The notes below the pieces were generated by a model that did no database searches, was not told the origin of the DNA, and worked only from the letters and a program-made list of their open reading frames with translations. A stretch of 64,000 bases of DNA from Verrucomicrobiales bacterium (GTDB taxonomy: Bacteria > Verrucomicrobiota > Verrucomicrobiia > Verrucomicrobiales > DEV007), in assembly GCA_016795505.1 (NCBI GenBank), contig JAEUHH010000059.1, positions 31,719-95,718 on the forward strand, in the 5' to 3' direction. Both the position numbers and the translations under genes were made by a program. Positions within the stretch are counted from its first letter, which is position 1. Every line of letters begins with the position of its first letter. Positions 44,547 to 53,262 of the stretch are shown here, piece after piece.

Positions 44547-44874
44547 TTAATTTGAATCCGGCTTCCTGCAAAACCGTTCCGCTCTCGCCCCGATCTTAAC
44601 AGCAGCCGTCTGCTGTTCAGATTTATCCGAGAGACCATACCGTCGCGCTTTGGCAGCGAAGTCGCAAAGCGAGGCAACGGCGATGAAAGAGGGTCGGATC
44701 GGAACCGAAACAGGGTTGGATCGGGCGAAGCGATTGAGAATGCGGTTGCTCGAATTGGCGAAACTCGGCTGGATTCTGTTGAATTTCAGACGGTTAAGCG
44801 GCGTTGTCCGACCATTTTCCTCCGGATTTATGTTGACGAAAAATCAATAATTTCTGACTGACCCTCAAACCACT
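44547..44874. other. non-coding remainder of the gap downstream of the cytochrome gene
   Basis: Nothing gene-like is visible. It includes a perfect 8-bp hairpin AACAGCAG/CTGCTGTT at 44598-44617, which could help end transcription of the accessory operon although no T tract follows. A GATC/ACAGGGT repeat pair lies at 44687-44729. The last 130 bp are AT-rich. Confidence 0.5.
44687..44729 (+). repeat. degenerate GATC/ACAGGGT repeat pair
   Basis: Two diverged units, GAAAGAGGGTCGGATCGG and CGAAACAGGGTTGGATCGG, match the dispersed repeat family seen at 6275, 20393, 31355 and 58420. They sit beyond the 3' end of the cytochrome gene. Confidence 0.65.
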
Positions 44875-47800
44875 TTAATCTCTGAGTGGTTTGGAGATCA
44901 AGACCTCCTCAAAAGAGACGGCGGGGATCATCGGAGTGTAGCTGATATCAGCTCCGTTACTGTCCTCCTGAATGTCGAGTGATGGACGGTCAAATGGGGC
45001 AGTTTGGTTGCGAACTCTATCATCCGTGAGTGACTTAAGGAAGGCGACGAGATCGGCACGCTGTTCAGTCGAGATGTGGAAAGGCTCCATCTCGGGATGT
45101 TGGTCACCATTTTTACCGTCTCCGGTGTTGGCTTTGATGCGCTGGTTGTAGTCACCTCCCCGAGCGTAGAAATCGATGACAGCTTCGAGTGTGAGGAGGC
45201 TCCCATTGTGCATGTAGGGGCCGGTGAGTTCGATGTTTCGGAGGGTGGGGGCGCGGAACGCACCCACATCAGCGAGTCGCTCCTGGTTGGCCAGTAAACC
45301 AGTGAGCGCCCTGACTTGCCGCTCCCACACATCAATGAGTGCCTGGTTGGGAGGCACCTGTGCTTTCGCCTTTGCCAGATTGGCCACGGCTGAGGCGAGC
45401 GATCTTTTCATCTCCATGAACCAGCGGCGGGACAGGGAGGGCGGAGGCGGTGCGGTACCGGGACCGACGATATAGGTAAGGCTGCCGGAGAGCCGAATGG
45501 GGACGAGCCCGCGTTGCCCCGCGTCTTCTCCGCGTTTCAGGGTGATGCCGGTCCCGGATGGGGCAGACTCTTGCGAAACAGGTTCCTGAACCAACGTGTA
45601 ATTCAAAGGCGCACGGGTGCGGTTGAGTGGGCGGGCGCTTTGTGTCCACGGCTCCATAGAAATATTCTCAAGGGTTCGATTGATATCAGGCTGGATGCCG
45701 AGCATCCTTTCAAGTTGGGCGATGCGGCTGGTGTCTTTCTTTAGGTAATTTCCGAATTTACGTCGCATCACAATCTCCGGGGTGTCGCCCTCTTTTTTGT
45801 CCGCGTCCTCCGGCATCCAGGGGTAGCCGTTTCCGTGGTCTTCCCAAATGGTTTGCGGGGTGGCCTTTTTCTTCAGCCATTCGCCCACGCCACCGGCATC
45901 GGCGACCGCTGGGGATACCGGCCAAGAATGGGGGCGGATGAAACGACTGATGCCGAGATTGTAGTTGCCTCCGTCGTAGATGCTTTGGAACACGTCGTTG
46001 AAACCCATGCACTCGACTCCAAAGCGCTGTACGGGCGGGCAGAGATTGCCGGCGTCCACGAGGTCATCGTCGTCGTCGCCCAGGTCTGGTATTGGGAGTT
46101 CGTCCGGTAAGGGGTCGGTGAAGGGGCTGCGGTTCTTGCCGATCAGTCCGAGCTCGAAAATGGAGGCGGAGCTGAGGGCGGCGGTGCCGTGGCATTCGGC
46201 GCAGCCGATGGTGCGGAAAAGTTCCATGCCCCGCCGCTCGGATGCGGTGAGCGGCTGTTTTTGGCGCAATTCCAAGGGGTTTCCGGCGGGGCCCTGAGTG
46301 AGCCTGGCCCTTGCACTGGCTTTGGTATTGGCGAGTTCCGTGTCGAAGCGGCTTTGGTCCGAGATGAGGGTGGATTCGTAGAGCTGGATGGCAAGTCCCC
46401 AAAAAAGCCCGAAATTGAATTCGATCTGATCGAAATCTGCGACGATAAAGTCGTCGACTCGCGGTTTGATCGCATTATCCACGTCCACTGTGGGCAGGGC
46501 TACTTTCGCGGTCTTGTTGGCGTGCCACTCGGGCCTGAACACTTTTTCGATCAGTTCGCGATAGGTCGGACGTTTGGTGGGATCAGCGTACGGGGCCAGG
46601 CTGCTATCATCGGGAGATATGGTCTGGCCGTCGAGGATGCGCTCATCGAGCATGCGGCGGGCGACATGGTGGAGCATGCGGAGATTGGCGGACATCTCGA
46701 CTTCGCTGACCAGGGGCTCGACAGCTTGGGAGGCGAGGGCGGCATCGGCGAGGTAGTAGGCGGCATCTTCACCTATGGGAGTCGTGGTATGGGTCTTCTT
46801 CAGATTGTTGTCTTTGTCGCGAAGGACGTAGATGTGGCGATTGACCAGGGTGTCGATGTGGCGTCCCCAGCCGTTGTGCCCGTTGAAGACGTTGCTGGCG
46901 CGGCTGTCGTGGAAGTTGCGGCTGTTGAAGACGGCGTTGATGACGGTGCCGGCGTTGCGCGGTGTCACTTGGCGATGGGTGGTGGAGAGATGGTGTACTT
47001 GCTCGAGGAGGGGCTTCAGCGATCCATTTTCGGCGTTCAGGGAGGGCGTGACCAATTTTTCGGACCAAGTGTTTCCGTCTTGGACCAATCCCTTGAACTC
47101 CCGCAATCTGACTCCCTGAGAGCCGATGACTTCGCGGACGGGATAGCCGACAAGGCTGTCTGGATCGAAGACGCCGGGAGTCGTAGGGCCGCCGTCATCC
47201 TGGCTGCCGGGTATCAGATCTTGCGCGCTGAGATTGTAGGGGAGGTAGCGGCCTTCCTTGGCTCCCTGTGCTTGGGGCCAGGGTATGCGCACGCCCATGT
47301 TGGCGGGCAGGGAAACGACGCCGCGGGTGCGTTGGTCGGTCCCGGCGGCGAAATGGCAGGAGGCGCAGGCGACTTTTTTATCGCTGCTGAACCGGGGGTC
47401 CCAAAAAAAGGCCTTTCCGAGCGCGATGGCGGCGGTCATCGACTGGATGCGGGTCTGCCCCTGGCCGCCGATGAAGCTGTCCAAATTCGTCGGGCGAAAT
47501 ACGGTGAGATTGTCGGATTTGGTCTCGGGTCGTTGAAGATCGTCGTTTTGTTTGATGTCGATCTCCTCGAATCCGCTTTCCGCCTTGTCTGCTCCGGTCG
47601 CGGTGATGAGCCGGTCAATGGCGGAACGGGCATCCTCTAGGTGGGGCTGGGAGCGTTTCAGGGCCTTGAGGTGCATGGCTCTTTTGTGCTCATCCCACTC
47701 GGGCGTGCCCGGAATGGCTGAGGTGGGCCGGTTGAATAGCTGGGCATTCTTGTAGGCGGGGTCTCTGACCAACTCCTCGAAGGTGTCCGGTTTGGGATTT

Positions 47801-47889
47801 GTTGGCTTGCTCAATGGGTTCTCGCCCTCGCCGAGGGAGCGGGAGGCCGCGAGGCAGAGGCAAAGACAGAGAAGATGTTGTGTTTTCAT
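44875..47889 (-). CDS. large diheme cytochrome c peroxidase-like protein
   Basis: Starting at the ATG at 47889 the 1004-residue protein has a signal peptide (1-19) and two heme motifs: CASCH near residue 174 (SSDKKVACASCHFAAGTDQR) and CAECH near 561 (LFRTIGCAECHGTAALS). Between them RNFHDSRASNVFNGHNGWGR is typical of the CCP/MauG fold, and LRNIELTGPYMHNGSLLTLE near the C-terminus is the classic peroxidase segment with its Met/His region. It is more than twice the size of a normal peroxidase (about 330-400). RoxA-like oxygenases are another diheme option. It is last in a four-gene operon with SCO, multicopper oxidase and beta-barrel genes. GC content is lower than in the core genes. Confidence 0.87.
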   Translation of the reverse strand: MKTQHLLCLCLCLAASRSLGEGENPLSKPTNPKPDTFEELVRDPAYKNAQLFNRPTSAIPGTPEWDEHKRAMHLKALKRSQPHLEDARSAIDRLITATGADKAESGFEEIDIKQNDDLQRPETKSDNLTVFRPTNLDSFIGGQGQTRIQSMTAAIALGKAFFWDPRFSSDKKVACASCHFAAGTDQRTRGVVSLPANMGVRIPWPQAQGAKEGRYLPYNLSAQDLIPGSQDDGGPTTPGVFDPDSLVGYPVREVIGSQGVRLREFKGLVQDGNTWSEKLVTPSLNAENGSLKPLLEQVHHLSTTHRQVTPRNAGTVINAVFNSRNFHDSRASNVFNGHNGWGRHIDTLVNRHIYVLRDKDNNLKKTHTTTPIGEDAAYYLADAALASQAVEPLVSEVEMSANLRMLHHVARRMLDERILDGQTISPDDSSLAPYADPTKRPTYRELIEKVFRPEWHANKTAKVALPTVDVDNAIKPRVDDFIVADFDQIEFNFGLFWGLAIQLYESTLISDQSRFDTELANTKASARARLTQGPAGNPLELRQKQPLTASERRGMELFRTIGCAECHGTAALSSASIFELGLIGKNRSPFTDPLPDELPIPDLGDDDDDLVDAGNLCPPVQRFGVECMGFNDVFQSIYDGGNYNLGISRFIRPHSWPVSPAVADAGGVGEWLKKKATPQTIWEDHGNGYPWMPEDADKKEGDTPEIVMRRKFGNYLKKDTSRIAQLERMLGIQPDINRTLENISMEPWTQSARPLNRTRAPLNYTLVQEPVSQESAPSGTGITLKRGEDAGQRGLVPIRLSGSLTYIVGPGTAPPPPSLSRRWFMEMKRSLASAVANLAKAKAQVPPNQALIDVWERQVRALTGLLANQERLADVGAFRAPTLRNIELTGPYMHNGSLLTLEAVIDFYARGGDYNQRIKANTGDGKNGDQHPEMEPFHISTEQRADLVAFLKSLTDDRVRNQTAPFDRPSLDIQEDSNGADISYTPMIPAVSFEEVLISKPLRD

Positions 47890-47912
47890 CTTGGCGGGTT
47901 GGAGAAAGCGGT

Positions 47913-48554
47913 TCAGGCGGCGCAGCGAGAAAGAGCGGAACGCCATTGGCGCAGGGTGGCAATCGCGGGGAGGGTGATCCAGCGGTGGGTGCGATCGTCG
48001 CCGATGAGCACCATGGCGGCGTGCCGGCGAGGATCGGCGTCGATGGCGGGATTCAAATCGTAGAATCCGAAGTGCCGTCGCAACTGGATGAGGGTCTCGG
48101 GGAGCGTGTGGAGCAGGCGCCAGTCGGCTTTTTCCGGCAGCACGTTTTTCGCGTAAGTGGCGAGCTCGGCGGGAGTGTCGAATTCCGGCTCCAGAGTGAT
48201 GGAGATGAAGCGCACGCGGCGACCCGCTGCCTCCATGGTGGCGGCGAGATCGATCATGCGCCCGGTGGTAACGGGGCAGCTGCCCTTGCATCGCGTATAG
48301 AAGAAGCTCAGCACCACTGGCTGGCCGGCGATCACATCGCGATGAATGTCCACAGTGCGGCCCTGGTGATCGGTAGCGGCAAAAGCCGGCCATTCGAGGT
48401 AGCTACCGATGCGGCCCTGATGGAGGCGGGTCTCGTAATACCCGTCTTCATGGGTGACGATGGGAGTATCTTCGTACTTTTGCCGGGCGAGCGGCAACAG
48501 AAAGGAGAGAAAGTCGCGCCGTCCCGACGCGGGCTGGGTGAGGGATGGGTCCAT
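47913..48554 (-). CDS. SCO1/SenC family protein of the accessory operon
   Basis: The 213-residue protein has a twin-arginine-like start (GRRDFLSFLLPLA) and a SCO fold with CxxxCP in YTRCKGSCPVTTGR (about residues 88-92) and ISITLEPEFDTPAELATYAK. Its C-terminal region DPRRHAAMVLIGDD may hold the copper-binding His. It lies between the diheme cytochrome and the multicopper oxidase, so it probably loads copper into the oxidase. Gaps of 21-23 nt to both neighbours imply one transcript. Confidence 0.87.
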   Translation of the reverse strand: MDPSLTQPASGRRDFLSFLLPLARQKYEDTPIVTHEDGYYETRLHQGRIGSYLEWPAFAATDHQGRTVDIHRDVIAGQPVVLSFFYTRCKGSCPVTTGRMIDLAATMEAAGRRVRFISITLEPEFDTPAELATYAKNVLPEKADWRLLHTLPETLIQLRRHFGFYDLNPAIDADPRRHAAMVLIGDDRTHRWITLPAIATLRQWRSALSRCAA

Positions 48555-48575
48555 GGGAAGTGATCGGTATGGTCT

Positions 48576-51464
48576 TCAGATATGCTGGTCCCAGCCGCCC
48601 CAGATGGGGTGTGCTTTTGGAGGCGATGCAACTGGCGGTGTCTCGTGCCAGGGGGGGCGCTTTTCACAGGGGCCACTGACCGGTCCCGAGTCTGTGTGGG
48701 CTCGCTTGTCGTGATCGGGCAGGTCTTCGAAGCGCCAGGGATGGCGGTAAAGCACCGCATGCTCACGGAGATGGTAACCGTCTTTGATGCGTTCCCCGAC
48801 TTCCTTTCTTTCGTGGGGGAGGACGCTTTTTGTGCCGGCATCGGCTTCGGCCAGCACCGCGGGAGGCGTGGGTCGCGGGTCAAAGACGAACATCATGCGC
48901 ATGTCCTCGTGCTCAAGGTTGTGGCAATGGAAGACAAAAGGACCATCGAAGGTGCGGAATTTCATATAAATTTTCACGCGCGTGTTGGGACCGAGGATGG
49001 TGGTGTCGGACTTGTAGCGATCCCATGGCGCGACAGTGACCCGCGACCAGAGGCGGTGATCCTCGAAGACGATCTGCGGCGAGAATTCGGCCACCAACTC
49101 GCCGATGCCTCCATAGGCGCGTTTGAGGCGAAAGTAGGCTTTTCTGCGATCATCGCCGCCAATTGGCTCTTCGATCTGTTTATCCCGCACCGAGGTGAGT
49201 TCACCGAGGCGCGCCATCGTTTCTTTCACGATTTTTTGCAGGGATATCTCGTCATTGGCATCGCCCACGAGGCCGTCACGGGCGGCATTCAACTCCGTTT
49301 GTTTGGGGGCGAGCGATTCCCGAAGTGTTTGCAGGGTGTCAGCGATGTCCTGCCATGGCTTGGGATTTGGGAGGTCCGGTTTGAGGATGGACTCGTCGAG
49401 CAAGGCCTGCTCCAACACGGCTATCACCTGGCCGATGATGAGTTTGAATTCTTCCACCTCCAGTTCCTCCAGGTATTCGATCAGTTGATGGGACTCGAGA
49501 TGGATGTGAATGGGGTGCCACCAGCCGCCGCCGCCGTTTTCCAAAATCCAGCACTCGGCGGAGTTGAGTTCGGGTACGAAGTTTGAGAGGAATTCATCCA
49601 CCACCGTTCCATTGATTTGCCAGATGCCGTTGCCCCGCTCGAATACGACAGTCCGGGTACGGGTAATCTCGCTGGGCAGGATGGGGGTGTGCTCACGCAA
49701 CGGCGTGCCGAAGCTCACTTTTGCGTCGGGGAGCGCGGCTATTTCAGCCGATGAATAGCCTAGCGCCCTCCATCCGGTCAGGGCGGTTCCCGTGGGCGGT
49801 TCTGCATGATTAGTCACATCGTCTTCGATGATGAACTTCAGTAGCGGCCAGGGCGGATTGAGCAGGCGTTTGTTGGGGTCCCCGTCCACATTGACCTGTT
49901 GCACCTTTGGCACCACGGGCTGGGCATTGGCATCGGGAAGTTTCAGTTTCGGGCCGCGGCCGCTCTCCTGATCAAGCAGATTGCAGAGGTAGACCGCGAT
50001 GCGCTCATCGGCCTGCAGCCCGCGCCCGAAGATTTTTTCTGCATGCCGCTTGATGGCGCCGAAATCAATGATCATGTCCGCGCGTTTGGCCATAGCGAGC
50101 AGCACCTGATGCTGCCGCACTGGCTCGGGATACAGCCAGGTGTCCATGCCGATTCGAAACCACTCCGGTTCATCCACCGGCAGCCTGTCCATCAAGGGAG
50201 TGAGTTCTCCGGGCGCGTCCGCAGGCCTGCCATCGACCTTCTCGATCCGAGCATGGAGCGCCAGCTTGAACAATCTCGCGTTTGAGCCGTCCAGGATGCG
50301 CACACGATGCTTTTTGGACACGACCTGCATGCGCGGTTTCAGGAGACCGTTTACCAAAACCTCATGCCCCAGATGCCCGTTGTGCCCCTTCACCGAATAG
50401 AGGAACTGATTGCCGCCATCGAAGCACCGATCCTGCAATACCAGGCAAATATCGAGGGGATTGATCCTCTGCGCTTCGAAGACGGCGTCGAGGTTATCCA
50501 TCGCGGCGCGGTTCTTATGGGCAAAGGGCAGCACCCCATCTTGCAGCAGTTTCAGTTCGTGGTCGTCAAAGGCAGGAAAAAATCCCGCAAGCCCCATCTG
50601 CACATGCGCTCCGGTGATGTCCATAGAGTGGTCGTGGTACCACATCGTGGAGGGCGATTCGCCATAGTCCAGATTGTCCTGCGGCGATTGATGATTCGGT
50701 CGGCCTTGTTCAGGCATGCGGGCCGGCGTCTTCGCGGGCACTGTGTGAGGGTAAAAATAATCGCGGTGATTGGTGCCGTATTTTCCGGGCGCGTTCGTCA
50801 TCGACACCTCGGCCGCGCCCTTTTCCGATGCCTTCGGCACCACAAATGCCGGATGCCCATCCGAATGCGCCGGCCCATGCCCGCCATGAAGATGCACCGA
50901 CATGTAATCCTCCACCCGATTGATAAACCGGATCACCATCGGTCGCCCCACCCGCGCCTGAAGCATTGGCCCCGGCATCTGCCCGTCGTATCCTAGTATC
51001 TTCGTTGCATCACCCTGATCCTTGATGGTCTGTTCGGCCGATTTGATCTCAATCTCATAGTACTCGGTGTCCTTGCGTCCCGTGCCCAATTCTTCCACCA
51101 ACTCCCTCAAGTTTCTGTATCCGACTGCGTCTGGATCGTCGTCATCTAGATATTCAGGAGCCGCCCCCGCCGGTTGGGATTCCCCCCATTCCTTGGCAAT
51201 GCCGCAAGGACCGCAACCGATGCCGAAAGCCCCCGACCAATTGGCGGGCACTTCGGGCCTCACCGTCCCGTCCTCATCCATGTTCAGCGCCCGCTTCGGA
51301 ACCTGCCGGAACAATAGAGGGCCGGCGCTGAAGTCATTCGGCGTTGGCTGGGGCACCTCCGTGGGGCACGTAGGGACCTTGATATTTTGCCCTTGGGCAT
51401 GTCCGGTGAGAGCCACGGCGGTCATGCCGCCGGTCTGGAGAAATTGACGGCGATTGGTTTCCAT
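48576..51464 (-). CDS. large multicopper oxidase (CotA/phenoxazinone-synthase-like), Tat-exported
   Basis: The 962-residue protein has a twin-arginine signal (TNRRQFLQTGG). All four copper motifs are present: HLHGGHGPAHSDGH (about 188), MWYHDHSMDI (about 272), HPIHIHLESHQ (about 648) and HCHNLEHEDMRMMF (about 845). It should oxidise a phenol, bilirubin-like compound or metal with reduction of O2 to water. The stretch between the third and fourth motifs is about 125 residues longer than in CotA and is charged and helix-rich (LEELEVEEFKLIIG, LQTLRESLAPKQTEL). A C-terminal tail of about 100 residues follows. Substrate unknown. Confidence 0.9.
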   Translation of the reverse strand: METNRRQFLQTGGMTAVALTGHAQGQNIKVPTCPTEVPQPTPNDFSAGPLLFRQVPKRALNMDEDGTVRPEVPANWSGAFGIGCGPCGIAKEWGESQPAGAAPEYLDDDDPDAVGYRNLRELVEELGTGRKDTEYYEIEIKSAEQTIKDQGDATKILGYDGQMPGPMLQARVGRPMVIRFINRVEDYMSVHLHGGHGPAHSDGHPAFVVPKASEKGAAEVSMTNAPGKYGTNHRDYFYPHTVPAKTPARMPEQGRPNHQSPQDNLDYGESPSTMWYHDHSMDITGAHVQMGLAGFFPAFDDHELKLLQDGVLPFAHKNRAAMDNLDAVFEAQRINPLDICLVLQDRCFDGGNQFLYSVKGHNGHLGHEVLVNGLLKPRMQVVSKKHRVRILDGSNARLFKLALHARIEKVDGRPADAPGELTPLMDRLPVDEPEWFRIGMDTWLYPEPVRQHQVLLAMAKRADMIIDFGAIKRHAEKIFGRGLQADERIAVYLCNLLDQESGRGPKLKLPDANAQPVVPKVQQVNVDGDPNKRLLNPPWPLLKFIIEDDVTNHAEPPTGTALTGWRALGYSSAEIAALPDAKVSFGTPLREHTPILPSEITRTRTVVFERGNGIWQINGTVVDEFLSNFVPELNSAECWILENGGGGWWHPIHIHLESHQLIEYLEELEVEEFKLIIGQVIAVLEQALLDESILKPDLPNPKPWQDIADTLQTLRESLAPKQTELNAARDGLVGDANDEISLQKIVKETMARLGELTSVRDKQIEEPIGGDDRRKAYFRLKRAYGGIGELVAEFSPQIVFEDHRLWSRVTVAPWDRYKSDTTILGPNTRVKIYMKFRTFDGPFVFHCHNLEHEDMRMMFVFDPRPTPPAVLAEADAGTKSVLPHERKEVGERIKDGYHLREHAVLYRHPWRFEDLPDHDKRAHTDSGPVSGPCEKRPPWHETPPVASPPKAHPIWGGWDQHI

Positions 51465-51503
51465 GATGGGTGTGTGCGAAACGGTTTCTGGACGGGCGGA
51501 AGG

Positions 51504-52466
51504 CTATTTGAGGAGTTGCGCAAAGCCCAACTTTTCCCAAGACAAGCCGAGTGAGATCGAGGCCAACCACTGAGAGTAATCCGCCGTCGGATCGCTGTCC
51601 GCCACCGTGGTATAGAGTACTCCGACCTTGACCGCATGACCGTGCCCCCATTCCACACCTTCCGCCTCTTTTCCCGGCCCCAGGGCATACGTCAATTCAG
51701 CTCCGATTTGTGTCTGCCACTGATCCCTGCCGGGCGGCGCGGCATTTGCGAAGTCCGAGTAGACGACACCGCCTGACACGGCCAAGTCCAGCTGGTCAGC
51801 AATCGGAATTAACAAAGCCAGAGTGGCATCCGCGTGGGGCGACTCGAATTCCGCGGGGGTCGTATAGAGGTATCCGCCGCCCAGACTCCACTCCCACTCC
51901 ATGCCCGTCTTGCCAAGTTCGTGGCTCTTGCCGACATTCAGCGACAAGTCTCTCGCGGCGAACACATTTTTTCCAAACGCGCCATCGAATTCCCAAACCG
52001 CTCCGTAGGTCAGCGCTACGTCCACCGGCATCTTGTCCAAAAGGGAGATTGCCACTTCGGCTCCCAAACCGTGCGCATCCGCGGCATCCTGCTTCGCAAA
52101 ACGGGAGCCATGCCATCCGACCGCGGGTGTGATCTGCACTCCTGATGCCTCACTCACCCACCACTCATAAGCCGCTCCCAACGAATAATCCCAATGCCAA
52201 TCATCCAGACGCGCCGCATCCTTGAACACATTGGTGTCGAAGGCAGCTCCTGAGTCGAAGCCGAATTTCCACACTCCGGTGTACGTCCCGCCGAAATACT
52301 CGGCGCGTTCCTCATCGCTTGAAAAAATCGCGCTCGAAAAATCATGCTTGCCGAAAAGCGCACGCTGATTCTGATCCAGTCGCCGCACCAGGTTGCCTTG
52401 CGCGGATGCCGATTCGATCACGCAACTGACGGTCGCCACAAAGATAAAGAGGATGGATGGCTTCAT
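51504..52466 (-). CDS. putative outer-membrane beta-barrel protein
   Basis: The 320-residue protein starts at ATG 52466 (a TTG 18 nt upstream is possible) with a signal peptide ending ASAQG. The rest alternates aromatic and small residues as in beta-barrels: EYFGGTYTGVWKFGFDSG, WHWDYSLGAAYEWWV, GMEWEWSLGGGYLYTT, and ends WLASISLGLSWEKLGF. No porin subfamily recognised. It leads the operon ahead of the multicopper oxidase, so it could be a channel or scaffold for extracellular electron transfer. This role is inference from position. Confidence 0.75.
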   Translation of the reverse strand: MKPSILFIFVATVSCVIESASAQGNLVRRLDQNQRALFGKHDFSSAIFSSDEERAEYFGGTYTGVWKFGFDSGAAFDTNVFKDAARLDDWHWDYSLGAAYEWWVSEASGVQITPAVGWHGSRFAKQDAADAHGLGAEVAISLLDKMPVDVALTYGAVWEFDGAFGKNVFAARDLSLNVGKSHELGKTGMEWEWSLGGGYLYTTPAEFESPHADATLALLIPIADQLDLAVSGGVVYSDFANAAPPGRDQWQTQIGAELTYALGPGKEAEGVEWGHGHAVKVGVLYTTVADSDPTADYSQWLASISLGLSWEKLGFAQLLK

Positions 52467-52831
52467 AAAAAAGTGGGACTTCAAATTTCGTTATTTCCGC
52501 AAGCTCAGGTAACCCTGGCGTATGCGGTGTTGAGTCATCGTATCCCGCCGCTCGGCGCAGGCTGAAAATCTTTTTGTTTCCGCATTCCTGGGAACGCATT
52601 CTGATACCGGCCCACTGGAGCATCCGGGGAACAGGAGCAACATTGCCGCGATTATCGTCTGTCGGACACGGTCATGGGTGCTAGATGGGTGGCGATCACC
52701 CATCAGATCGCTTTTTTCGGGGTTCCCTTTTTTCATGGGAATCGTTTCTAAACGCTGGCGGCGGAGATTGTCCACAAAATATTCAAAATTTTTTGAAATT
52801 TTTTTGTTGAAGCATCTAGGGATGGTCTGGG
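52467..52831. other. non-coding leader of the accessory operon
   Basis: No convincing gene is seen. The stretch should hold the promoter of the minus-strand beta-barrel/oxidase operon. The part near 52770-52815 is markedly AT-rich (runs of A and T). Exact promoter boxes cannot be assigned by eye. Confidence 0.4.
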
Positions 52832-53162
52832 CCGCTTTGCACCCGTTCAGTCAAGATCTTCTGACAATTTGGTCCATCGCGTTTTCCCATCGTTTCAACC
52901 CAATCCAGATTCCGAAGCAACCGGGTTGCTTCCCATTGCGTCTTCCCGATTCTCCGGCCTACCCGCCCCCAGCTCTAAAGCGCCCCCGCCTAATCAGCGG
53001 CGCTGTCCGCTTTTCCTGGCCCTTACCACGGGCCTCCAATGCCCCCGCTGCCACGACCTCGCCACCGCCCCCACCTTTGGGACCGATGCCGATGAGGCGG
53101 CCGGCGGCGTCTTTTAATCCGGTAAGTCCGAAGCCGGAGGGATGCCTCGCCTGACTCTCCTT
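52832..53162 (-). repeat. repeat B: diverged copy of the uvrA 3' end and its flank
   Basis: From GACAATTTGG near 52861 through the TAG position (52975-52977) to about 53110 this aligns with 58392-58680. Read on the minus strand it gives LIGIGPKGGGGGEVVAAG, corresponding to the UvrA end LIDIGPEAGAAGGEVVAAG, with further similarity to the stop. The downstream flank with GCAACCGGGTTG is shared too. The outer 53075-53162 part is the mate of repeat A at 44459-44546. It is a relic, not a gene. Confidence 0.75.
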
Positions 53163-53171
53163 CCCATTTGC

Positions 53172-53194
53172 TTCTAATTTCCTTCAAATTAGAA
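53172..53194. promoter_or_regulatory. palindromic operator candidate 1 upstream of fic
   Basis: Perfect 9-bp arms TTCTAATTT and AAATTAGAA flank CCTTC. A near-copy lies 59 bp downstream. Two such sites before one gene suggest binding of a dimeric repressor. Confidence 0.55.
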
Positions 53195-53230
53195 AGAACT
53201 TGCGGTCAGGGTGATTTCCTTCCAATTTAT

Positions 53231-53253
53231 TTCCAATTTCCTTCAAATTAGAA
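53231..53253. promoter_or_regulatory. palindromic operator candidate 2 upstream of fic
   Basis: TTCCAATTT-CCTTC-AAATTAGAA, one mismatch from perfect and same geometry as the site at 53172. Its end is 9 nt before the fic ATG. A third partial copy (TTCCAATTT) lies just upstream at 53217-53225. Confidence 0.55.
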
Positions 53254-53262
53254 GAATCCAAA

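Noticed and set aside
46189..47640. 483-codon plus-strand frame opposite the diheme cytochrome
   Set aside because: Although long in a lower-GC region, it is antisense to a gene with a signal peptide and two heme motifs and shows no domain itself.
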